From CAZWVR01 sp964637235 (GTDB lineage: Bacteria; Bacteroidota; Bacteroidia; Bacteroidales; S143-33), in assembly GCA_964637235.1 (NCBI GenBank), contig CAZWVR010000014.1, positions 1 through 38,496 on the forward strand: a stretch of 38,496 nt of DNA, read 5' to 3'. Each line of letters starts with the position of its first letter. Position 1 is the stretch's first letter. The position numbers and the translations under genes are program-made. This document shows, piece by piece, positions 1 to 7,135 of the stretch. Below the pieces are notes generated by a model that saw nothing but the letters and a program-made list of their open reading frames with translations, made no database searches and was not told the DNA's origin.

Positions 1-327
1 ATAAATATAATTTTTTTCAAATAAAAAATTATTAAAAAAGGTTTTAGAAAAATAGGATTTTACAATTTGTTTAACTTCTTGATTATAAAAAAATAAAATA
101 AAAACATCAAACAAACTAATTACTAATAAAAATATAATATTTACCTGAGGAAAATACCGCTTAAAAGTAATCTTATATTCAGACGGAGTTATATAAGGCT
201 GATAATGTTGTAATATAGAAGTGTCGCCTAAAACCACCTCTCTTATAGGGAAAGCATAAACTTTCTCCATAAATACAATAAACATAATCAAAAAAAAGAA
301 AATAAACAGCTTAATTTGTTTCCTCAT
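1..327 (-). CDS. N-terminal part of an unidentified membrane protein (cut by window edge)
   Basis: An open frame starts at an ATG at 327 and runs leftward without a stop for 109 codons to the window edge, so the C-terminus is missing. The first 25 residues (MRKQIKLFIFFFLIMFIVFM, then EKVYA) look like a signal peptide or first membrane segment. After a short polar part with PYITPSEY comes a second hydrophobic segment at about residues 63-80 (VNIIFLLVISLFDVFILFF), followed by a basic stretch. The start lies 8 bp after the stop of the polyprenyl synthase gene, so the two are probably co-transcribed. The pattern loosely recalls Bacteroidota DUF4271 membrane proteins, but this is only a weak impression and I do not assign a function. 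Confidence 0.6.
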   Translation of the reverse strand, partial: MRKQIKLFIFFFLIMFIVFMEKVYAFPIREVVLGDTSILQHYQPYITPSEYKITFKRYFPQVNIIFLLVISLFDVFILFFYNQEVKQIVKSYFSKTFFNNFLFEKNYIY

Positions 328-335
328 TGTATAAA

Positions 336-1316
336 TTATTTATTACGCTGAACTACAAAAAACATCAAATCCTTAAAGTTCTCAATTATAGGAGAAGTTG
401 AAAAGTGTAAATCTAATAAATTTACAGCACTTTGCACCAAAAATAGCATTTTTTCATTAGCATATTTAACACCACCAGCATTATTAACAAATTCAATAAT
501 ATAATGTATATCTTTTTTCGAAATATTCGCAGAATTCAATAATCGTAAAATTTTTTTTCGCTCCTTATTATCTGCATTATTTAATGCAAAAATTAAAGGC
601 AGCGTAATTTTTCTTTCAATAATATCATTACCAATGGGTTTACCAATAATTTTCTGATTAGATTGATAATCAAATAAATCATCTTTAATCTGAAAAGCCA
701 TTCCCAAATTTATACCAATTTCCTTTATTACATCTAATTTTTCTCTATTCTCAGAAACAGATTTATATCCTGCTAACATCGAAGCAGCTATTAAAACAGC
801 AGTTTTTTTACGGATAATTTCATAATATAAAGCTTCTGAAATATCTAAATTTCTGGCTTTTTCTATTTGCAAAATCTCACCCTCTGCCATTTCTTTTACA
901 GCTTCTGAAACAATCTCTAATAAATCAAAAGCTTTATTTTCAACAGATAACAATAATCCCTTAGACAATAAATAATCCCCAACTAAAACAGCTACCTTTG
1001 ATTTCCATAAAGATTTTATAGAAAAAAAACCTCTTCGCAATTGGGAATTATCTACGACATCATCATGTACCAATGTAGCTGTATGCAAAAGTTCTATTAA
1101 AGCAGCTGCGACAAAAGTTCTTTCATTTGTATAACCCTGCAATTTTGCACTATAAAAAACTAACATTGGTCTAAAACGCTTTCCCTTAGTTTTCAGTATA
1201 TATTTCAAAATAATATTAAGAAGTCGGTTATTTGTTCGCATCAATTGACTAAAATAACTTTCAAATCTATCAAGCTCTTGATGTATAGGTTCTTTCAAAC
1301 GAGATAATTCTGACAT
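336..1316 (-). CDS. Long-chain polyprenyl diphosphate synthase
   Basis: Class I trans-isoprenyl diphosphate synthase of 326 aa, the usual family length. It condenses isopentenyl diphosphate units onto an allylic primer. Visible are the substrate-binding KGKRFRP (44-50), the first Asp-rich motif DDVVD (85-89) and the second, DDLFD (212-216), followed by GKPIGNDIIERK. The residue five places before the first Asp-rich motif is Ala80; a small residue there is the family signature of enzymes making long products (C30-C50), while short-chain enzymes carry an aromatic. I infer that it makes the side chain of menaquinone, the usual Bacteroidota quinone. The isoprene precursor supply is represented in this window by dxr. 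A divergent promoter precedes it, and it likely shares a transcript with the partial gene ending at the window edge. Confidence 0.9.
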   Translation of the reverse strand: MSELSRLKEPIHQELDRFESYFSQLMRTNNRLLNIILKYILKTKGKRFRPMLVFYSAKLQGYTNERTFVAAALIELLHTATLVHDDVVDNSQLRRGFFSIKSLWKSKVAVLVGDYLLSKGLLLSVENKAFDLLEIVSEAVKEMAEGEILQIEKARNLDISEALYYEIIRKKTAVLIAASMLAGYKSVSENREKLDVIKEIGINLGMAFQIKDDLFDYQSNQKIIGKPIGNDIIERKITLPLIFALNNADNKERKKILRLLNSANISKKDIHYIIEFVNNAGGVKYANEKMLFLVQSAVNLLDLHFSTSPIIENFKDLMFFVVQRNK

Positions 1317-1333
1317 AATTGTTTATTTTTCAA

Positions 1334-1363
1334 CAAAAGTATAAAATTATATTTTTGTCCAAA
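1334..1363 (-). promoter_or_regulatory. Probable promoter of the polyprenyl synthase operon
   Basis: On the - strand TTTG (1363-1360) is followed after 18 bp by TACTTTTG (1341-1334). This matches the Bacteroidota primary-sigma consensus TTTG-N17-23-TAnnTTTG. Initiation would fall near 1327, about 10 nt before the start codon. A + strand TAnnTTTG (TATTTTTG, 1350-1357) overlaps it and could serve the divergent nuclease gene, but has no clear -33 element. Confidence 0.55.
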
Positions 1364-1390
1364 ACCATTACAAACCATAAACCTATTATA

Positions 1391-2680
1391 ATGAAAAAAA
1401 TATCAATCTTATTTTTGGGCTTTATTTTACTATTCCTAAACAACTATGCACAAGATACTTTACGCGTAGTACAATATAACTTACTCTATTATGGCTTAGA
1501 AGATAATGATTGTAATAGCCAAAATAATAACATTAACGATAAAACTAATTACTTAAAAACAATTGTCTCTTATCTTAAACCTCATATTTTTGCAGTAAAT
1601 GAAATAAATGCATTAGAAAACTATCATGATTATCTATTAGCAAATGTATTTTTATACAATGGATTCAGCTGTTATCATAGAGCAGAGGTACATGGGCAAT
1701 ATCTGACAAATCAAATATTTTATAACTATTGTAAATTAGGATTACTAAAAACTGATTATATAAATGCGTATCCAAGAGATGTGTTTGTTTACAAATTTTA
1801 TTATAAATCACCTGATTTACAAAATAATGCAGATACTATTTTCATCTGGTATTTTTTAAATCATTTCAAAGCCGGAGATCAAACAGAAAATCAAAACGAT
1901 AGAGCAAACACAGCCCAAGCTATTATAGACTATATTACAGAACATAACTTAGAAAATAAAAATATAATTCTTTCGGGAGATTTAAATTTATATACTTCTG
2001 AGGAACCTGCATACCAAAAATTAACTAATAACAGTAATCCAAATATTAATTTCGTAGATCCAGGCGAAAGCGGTGCATGGCACGAAAATCAAAATTTTGC
2101 TTTATTACATAGTCAATCCACCCATTATTATTCTAATGGATGTGCTTCTGGAGGAGGCTTAAACGATAGATTTGACTTTATATTATTTTCACAAGCAATG
2201 AATAACTCCTTAAATCCTATACACTATATCAATGGCAGCTTTAAAGTCATAGGACAAGATGGACAACATTTTAACATGTCTGTAAATTATAATGGAAATA
2301 ACAGTGTCCCAAGTGAAGTTTTAAATGCTTTAGCAAATAATTCAGATCATTTACCTGTATATGCCGAATTTTTTATAAATCAAACACCTGCCCCATCTAA
2401 TGTAAAAAGTCAGATAAAGCAATCTAAACTATTTGCATACAATAATCCTGTTCATGATATTCTTAAAATACAAATTTTATCAAGAGAAAAACTTTTAAAT
2501 CCAAATGTAAATATTGAAATTTTTAATGTATTAGGACAAAAAATATTTAATAAAAATATTAATTTAACACCCAATCAAATTCAAATAAATCTAAACTTAG
2601 AAAAGTTAAAAGATGGTATATACTTCGTAAAAATTACAAACAATAGTATAAAATACAGATTTTCAATAATCAAAGAGTAA
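1391..2680 (+). CDS. Secreted endonuclease/exonuclease/phosphatase family protein with type IX sorting domain
   Basis: Metal-dependent phosphoesterase of the EEP (DNase I-like) superfamily, 429 aa. An upstream TTG gives a longer frame, but the ATG at 1391 begins a clean signal peptide (MKKISILFLGF to about residue 20, cut near NNYAQ). The catalytic set is complete: Asn30 (VVQYN), Glu71 (VNEIN), His158 (LNHF), GDLN (196-199), Asp262 (DRFDF) and SDH (318-320). Residues about 350-429 form a type A Por-secretion C-terminal domain (NNPVHDILKI, then VNIEIFNVLGQKIF, then LKDGIYFVKI), which directs export through the type IX system to the cell surface or medium. The substrate may be extracellular nucleic acid or another phosphodiester; the sequence does not decide. 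It is monocistronic and convergent with ade. Confidence 0.88.
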   Translation: MKKISILFLGFILLFLNNYAQDTLRVVQYNLLYYGLEDNDCNSQNNNINDKTNYLKTIVSYLKPHIFAVNEINALENYHDYLLANVFLYNGFSCYHRAEVHGQYLTNQIFYNYCKLGLLKTDYINAYPRDVFVYKFYYKSPDLQNNADTIFIWYFLNHFKAGDQTENQNDRANTAQAIIDYITEHNLENKNIILSGDLNLYTSEEPAYQKLTNNSNPNINFVDPGESGAWHENQNFALLHSQSTHYYSNGCASGGGLNDRFDFILFSQAMNNSLNPIHYINGSFKVIGQDGQHFNMSVNYNGNNSVPSEVLNALANNSDHLPVYAEFFINQTPAPSNVKSQIKQSKLFAYNNPVHDILKIQILSREKLLNPNVNIEIFNVLGQKIFNKNINLTPNQIQINLNLEKLKDGIYFVKITNNSIKYRFSIIKE

Positions 2681-2696
2681 TGTTCCACGTGGAACA
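2681..2696. other. parS-like chromosome partition site
   Basis: TGTTCCACGTGGAACA is a perfect 16-bp palindrome, extended by one A-T pair on each side, placed in the 31-bp gap between two convergent genes. It matches the conserved parS core, whose usual form is TGTTTCACGTGAAACA; the CC/GG variant is known from other bacteria. A ParB dimer would bind here for chromosome segregation. No T-tract follows on either strand, so a terminator role is unlikely. parS sites normally cluster near the replication origin, which agrees with the origin candidate about 23.5 kb away. Confidence 0.75.
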
Positions 2697-2711
2697 TCAC
2701 TCTACTTTTTG

Positions 2712-4358
2712 TTAGCAAAATATATCAACAAAAGTAAATTTATCAGCATCAAAAAGTCCTTCATCTGATAATTTAAGTTCAGGAATAACTAATAAAGCCA
2801 TAAATGATAAAGTCATAAAAGGAGAATTCAATTTAACGAACAATTTTTCTTTGGCAATTTTATTTAATTCTTTATAACGCTCAGCAACTGTATCAGGATG
2901 AATATAAGTCATTAAACCTGCTACAGGTAAAGGTAAATCATAAATATTTGCCCCATCGGAGACTACCAAACCACCTTTTAGGTTAATGACTCGTTCTATG
3001 ACATCTAGAATATCTTTATCAGAGACGCCAATTGCAATAATATTATGACTATCATGTGCAACAGTAGTAGCAATTGCTCCTTTTTTTAAACCAAATCCGT
3101 TAATGAATCCAACCGCAGGTTTAGCTGCTTTATAACGATTTAATACAACGATTTTTAAAATATCTCTATCAATATCAGATACGATTTCGTTGTTTATAAC
3201 TTTTGGATTAACAACAAGCTTTTTAGTTATCAATTCTCCATCAAATGCTTTAATAACGGCTATTTTACTCTCTTTTTTATAAAGGACTTTTATATCCTCG
3301 GCATATACTTTATTCTTAAAAAATTTATTAGGAGGATTTTCAATAGATGGAAAAGAAAAATAAACTTTTTGCTCAGTACTATCAAAAACAATATTTCCAT
3401 CAATAACCGTACGTAATACATTAAAATCCTTCAAATTATCAACAACAATAAAATCTGCTTTATCACCTATTTGAAGCAGTCCTACATCCAAACCATAATG
3501 CTGTTTAGGCACAATAGTAGCTGCTTGAAGCACATTAAATAAATCTAATCCTTTATTGATAGCTTTTGCAACAATTTTATTGATATACCCTTTTTGTAGG
3601 TCATCAGGATGGGAATCGTCGGTGCATAGCATTACCATACCTGGATATTTATCTATCAAAGGATATAAGGCTTCAAAATTTTTAGCTGCACTCCCCTCTC
3701 TAATTTGGATTTTCATTCCTAATGCAATTTTTTCTTCTGCTTCCTCGATAGTATAACTCTCATGATCAGTAGAAACACCAGCTTGTATGTATTTTTTCAG
3801 ATTATCTCCACGCAAGCCCGGAGCATGCCCATCAATAGGTTTATTGAACATTTTAGCATACTTCAATTTTAAAAGCACTTGTCCGTCATTATATATTACC
3901 CCAGGATAGTTCATCATTTCACTTAAAAAATAAATATCCTTACGTTGTAGTAATTTAAAAATAGCCTCACTATCAATTTTAGCACCAGAAGTTTCAAAAT
4001 CAGTAGCAGGCACACAGGAAGGTGCACCAAAATAAACTTTCAAAGGAACTTTTTTACTATCATCAATCATAAAATCAATACCTTCAATACCCAATACATT
4101 TGCAATTTCGTGAGGATCAGTAACCACAGCAACAACCCCATTTTTTACAGCAAAATATGCAAATCGCGATGGAATAAGCATAGAACTTTCTATATGAACA
4201 TGAGAATCAATTAACCCTGGTAAGATATAATTATCAAATTCCTCATTTACTTTCTCAATCTGAGAAATTTTACCATTAGAAATATAAATTATTCCATTAA
4301 AAATTTCACGGTTTAAAACATCAACAATTTTACCTTTTATAGAATTTATTTTTTCCAT
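2712..4358 (-). CDS. ade: Adenine deaminase
   Basis: Amidohydrolase that deaminates adenine to hypoxanthine in purine salvage, 548 aa, full length for the Ade family. The N-terminal composite-sheet domain leads into the metal-binding loop DSHVHIESSM (51-60), typical for Ade. Further metal and active-site motifs are DGHAPG (176-181), TDHES (197-201) and CTDDSHPDD (245-253). The C-terminal Ade domain carries TVAHDSHNIIAIG. It is cytosolic. It lies downstream of mnmG but behind a small hairpin with a T-run, so it may be transcribed separately or by read-through. It converges on the secreted nuclease gene with the parS-like site between them. Confidence 0.93.
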   Translation of the reverse strand: MEKINSIKGKIVDVLNREIFNGIIYISNGKISQIEKVNEEFDNYILPGLIDSHVHIESSMLIPSRFAYFAVKNGVVAVVTDPHEIANVLGIEGIDFMIDDSKKVPLKVYFGAPSCVPATDFETSGAKIDSEAIFKLLQRKDIYFLSEMMNYPGVIYNDGQVLLKLKYAKMFNKPIDGHAPGLRGDNLKKYIQAGVSTDHESYTIEEAEEKIALGMKIQIREGSAAKNFEALYPLIDKYPGMVMLCTDDSHPDDLQKGYINKIVAKAINKGLDLFNVLQAATIVPKQHYGLDVGLLQIGDKADFIVVDNLKDFNVLRTVIDGNIVFDSTEQKVYFSFPSIENPPNKFFKNKVYAEDIKVLYKKESKIAVIKAFDGELITKKLVVNPKVINNEIVSDIDRDILKIVVLNRYKAAKPAVGFINGFGLKKGAIATTVAHDSHNIIAIGVSDKDILDVIERVINLKGGLVVSDGANIYDLPLPVAGLMTYIHPDTVAERYKELNKIAKEKLFVKLNSPFMTLSFMALLVIPELKLSDEGLFDADKFTFVDIFC

Positions 4359-4394
4359 AATTTAATGTTTAATGATTGTAATTCAATTATTTAT

Positions 4395-4417
4395 AAAAAT
4401 GTTCCACAAAGAACATT
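4395..4417 (-). terminator. Weak hairpin terminator after mnmG
   Basis: On the - strand AATGTTC pairs with GAACATT over a 6-nt loop (4417-4398) and runs into TTTTT (4399-4395). The stem overlaps the mnmG stop codon. It is short and AT-rich, so termination may be partial. The 16 bases at 4400-4415 (TGTTCCACAAAGAACA) also differ from the nearby parS-like site at only three central positions. Confidence 0.4.
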
Positions 4418-6290
4418 AACGTCCTAAATAAATTAATAATACATTTATATCCGAAGGTGATACACCAGGAATACGTGAAGCTTGCCCAATAGTCTTAGGT
4501 TTTATCTTATTCAATTTTTGTCTTGCTTCGGTAGAAATAGAATGTAATTTATTATAATCGAAATTCTCAGGCAGTGGCAAATTCTCCAATTTATGAATTT
4601 TTTCAGCAATAATTTTTTCTCTTTCAATATAAAACTCATATTTTATTAAAATTTCTACCGAAGTAATTATTTCTTCATAAAGTTGAGGTATTTTTCTTAT
4701 TTTTTTATCTAAGTCTGGAATTAAGGGCAAAATATCAGTAATTTTAATTTTAGGACGCAAAAGAATTTTAGCGATACGTTGAGGTTGTCGAATAATAGAA
4801 CAATTTTTACTTTTTAAAATTGGATTTATTAGATTTGGAGAAATATTATTGTTTTTAATAAAAGAAACTGCCCAATCTATAAGCTCATATTTTAATTTAT
4901 AAATTGAAAAACGTTCTTCTGAAATTAAACCTAAGTTATATCCCAAAGGTGTTAATCGTCTATCTGCATTATCTTGACGCAATAGGATACGAAATTCAGC
5001 TCTTGAAGTAAACATTCTATAAGGTTCATCCACTCCTTTGGTAACTAAATCATCAATAAGTACTCCAATATAAGCTTGATCACGATTTAATATAAACTCA
5101 TGCATATTGTTTATTTTCAAATGAGCATTTATACCGGCTATTATACCCTGAGCAGCAGCTTCTTCATATCCTGTTGTACCATTAACCTGTCCTGCAAAAA
5201 ATAAATTTTCAACATATTTAGATTCCAAAGTATGATAAAGCTGTGTAGGTTGGAAAAAATCATATTCAATAGCATAAGCAGGTCGGAATATTTCTGCATT
5301 TTCAAGTCCTGGAATACGTCTTAAAGCTTTTACTTGGACTTCAAGAGGCAATGATGAAGAAAAGCCATTCAAATAATATTCAACAGTTTCTGTACCTTCT
5401 GGTTCTAAAAACAGCTGATGCGAATCTTTATCTGCGAAAGTAACTAATTTATCTTCTATACTGGGACAATAACGTGGTCCTATTCCTTTAATAGTTCCAT
5501 TAAACAACGGTGAGAATTTAAAACCTTTTCTAAGCTCATCATGAACTTTTGGATTTGTATATGTAATATAACAGCTACGCTGTGGTAAAACCATTTTAGA
5601 GTTTATATCAAAAGAAAATTTACCGGGAGGATCATCTCCTTTCTGTTCTGTCAAAACAGAGAAGTTAATAGTTCTTCCATCAATTCTGGGAGGTGTACCA
5701 GTTTTCATTCTTCCGGTAGGAATTTTATATTCAGCAATCTGATTACTCAAACCTTCCGAAGCAGCTTCGCCCATTCTACCACCTTTTAAACTTCTATTGC
5801 CAATATACATAATACCATTTAAAAATGTTCCAGCAGTAATAATAACAGCTTTAGAATAAAATCGGACACCCCACTTTGTAATTACACCTTTCACTGTATT
5901 ATTTTCTATTATAAGTTCTCGAACAGTATCTTGCCAAAAATACAGGTTCTTTATTTTTTCCAAAGCCATTCTCCATTGATAAGAAAATTTCATCCTATCA
6001 TTTTGGGCTCTTGGGCTCCACATAGCAGGTCCCTTAGAGCGATTTAACATTCTAAATTGTATCATTGTTTTATCAGTAATAAGTCCGGAGAGACCACCCA
6101 ATGCGTCAATTTCTCTAATAATCTGTCCCTTTGCTATACCACCCATAGCAGGATTACATGACATCTGGGCAATTTTCGTCATATCCATAGTTATCAATAA
6201 AACAGAAGAGCCCATTCTTGCAGCAGCTGCTGCTGCTTCGGATCCTGCATGACCTGCTCCTATAACTATTATATCAAAATCTGTTCTCAC
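4416..6290 (-). CDS. mnmG: tRNA uridine-5-carboxymethylaminomethyl(34) synthesis enzyme MnmG
   Basis: FAD-dependent enzyme that, with the GTPase MnmE, adds the carboxymethylaminomethyl group to the wobble uridine of several tRNAs. It has 624 aa, the normal length. Visible are the FAD-binding GAGHAG (11-16), SCNPAMGGIAKG with the conserved Cys45, KTGTPPRIDG (196-205) and GPRYCPSIEDK (271-281) with the second conserved Cys275; the C-terminal helical domain ends with PGVSPSDINVLLIYLG. The start is GTG at 6290; no in-frame ATG fits the nucleotide-binding N-terminus. It is the last gene of the long operon before a hairpin. In many bacteria mnmG (gidA) lies near the replication origin. MnmE is not encoded in this window. 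Confidence 0.96.
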   Translation of the reverse strand: MRTDFDIIVIGAGHAGSEAAAAAARMGSSVLLITMDMTKIAQMSCNPAMGGIAKGQIIREIDALGGLSGLITDKTMIQFRMLNRSKGPAMWSPRAQNDRMKFSYQWRMALEKIKNLYFWQDTVRELIIENNTVKGVITKWGVRFYSKAVIITAGTFLNGIMYIGNRSLKGGRMGEAASEGLSNQIAEYKIPTGRMKTGTPPRIDGRTINFSVLTEQKGDDPPGKFSFDINSKMVLPQRSCYITYTNPKVHDELRKGFKFSPLFNGTIKGIGPRYCPSIEDKLVTFADKDSHQLFLEPEGTETVEYYLNGFSSSLPLEVQVKALRRIPGLENAEIFRPAYAIEYDFFQPTQLYHTLESKYVENLFFAGQVNGTTGYEEAAAQGIIAGINAHLKINNMHEFILNRDQAYIGVLIDDLVTKGVDEPYRMFTSRAEFRILLRQDNADRRLTPLGYNLGLISEERFSIYKLKYELIDWAVSFIKNNNISPNLINPILKSKNCSIIRQPQRIAKILLRPKIKITDILPLIPDLDKKIRKIPQLYEEIITSVEILIKYEFYIEREKIIAEKIHKLENLPLPENFDYNKLHSISTEARQKLNKIKPKTIGQASRIPGVSPSDINVLLIYLGR

Positions 6291-6303
6291 CTTCTATAAT
6301 TTT

Positions 6304-6732
6304 TTAGTTCAAATTATCCAATTTTGATAAACAAAAGTTTTCTTTTTCTCGCATGATTTGTTTCTGATTTTCAGTTTTATCGCTAAAACCTATCAAATGT
6401 AAAATACCATGGATGATTACTCTATATAATTCTCTTTCAAAAGGTTCATGATAAATGTTAGCATTTTCTTTTACTCGCTCTATACTGATAAATAAATCTC
6501 CATTTATTTGATTCTGGTTTACGTAATCAAAAGTTATAATATCTGTATAATAGTCGTGATTTAAATATTTGATATTCAATTGATAAAGGTATTCATCAGA
6601 AGCAAATATTATATTGATATCGCCCTCATGCTTAGAAAAATTTTCTATACATTGAGTTATCCAAGTTTTCAAAAACTGCTTTTGTTCAATAGACAAATCA
6701 AAATTAATATCCTCATTAAAAAAGTTTACCAT
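6304..6732 (-). CDS. ybeY: rRNA maturation endoribonuclease YbeY
   Basis: Zn-dependent single-strand endoribonuclease acting in 16S rRNA maturation and ribosome quality control, 142 aa. The conserved TDIITFDY (63-70) and the metal motif HGILHLIGFSD (108-118) are present. In the canonical motif HGxLHLxGYDH the third zinc ligand is His; here that position is Asp118. Related Bacteroidota proteins, as far as I recall, also lack this His (GYKDK-type endings), so this is probably a lineage feature that keeps metal binding. It lies 13 bp before mnmG and 1 bp after the small ATPase gene, inside the operon. Confidence 0.9.
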   Translation of the reverse strand: MVNFFNEDINFDLSIEQKQFLKTWITQCIENFSKHEGDINIIFASDEYLYQLNIKYLNHDYYTDIITFDYVNQNQINGDLFISIERVKENANIYHEPFERELYRVIIHGILHLIGFSDKTENQKQIMREKENFCLSKLDNLN

Positions 6733-6733
6733 C

Positions 6734-7135
6734 TCATTTTAGTTTAAATTTCATAATAACTTTTTGTCCTTTATCATAATCAAAAGCAATTTCATCACAT
6801 AGATGTTTAATTATATAGACACCTCTCGAATGGAGTTTTTCTATATTTTCAGGGCTGGTAGGATCTGGTAGTGAATCTGGATCAAAACCTTCACCCTCGT
6901 CAGCCACCACTATTGTTAAATAATCGTTTTTAATTTCATAGTTAATTGTAACTTTCTTTTTACTATTAAATTTATTTCCATGCACAATAGCATTTAAAGT
7001 AGCTTCTGATAATGATAGTAAAACATTACCATAGATTTCCTCACTTAATTTGACTTTACGATTGATTTCCTCAATAATTTTGTCCACTATATTAAGTCTA
7101 TCAATTTTTGAAGGTATTTTCAAAGTTCTTTTCAT
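6734..7135 (-). CDS. RsbW-like ATP-binding protein (anti-sigma-factor kinase fold)
   Basis: A 133-aa stand-alone GHKL-type ATPase domain of the HATPase_c_2 (RsbW/SpoIIAB) type. The N box is SEATLNAIVHGN (43-54) with Glu44 and Asn48, the G1 box DEGEGFDPDSLPDP (79-92), and a G2-like region HSRGVYIIKHLCDEI (102-116). RsbW relatives phosphorylate an anti-anti-sigma protein or hold a sigma factor; no sigma factor or STAS partner is encoded nearby, so the partner is unknown. It overlaps the DUF4175-like gene by 4 bp (ATGA), which implies translational coupling, and is followed after 1 bp by ybeY. It is cytosolic. Confidence 0.85.
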   Translation of the reverse strand: MKRTLKIPSKIDRLNIVDKIIEEINRKVKLSEEIYGNVLLSLSEATLNAIVHGNKFNSKKKVTINYEIKNDYLTIVVADEGEGFDPDSLPDPTSPENIEKLHSRGVYIIKHLCDEIAFDYDKGQKVIMKFKLK

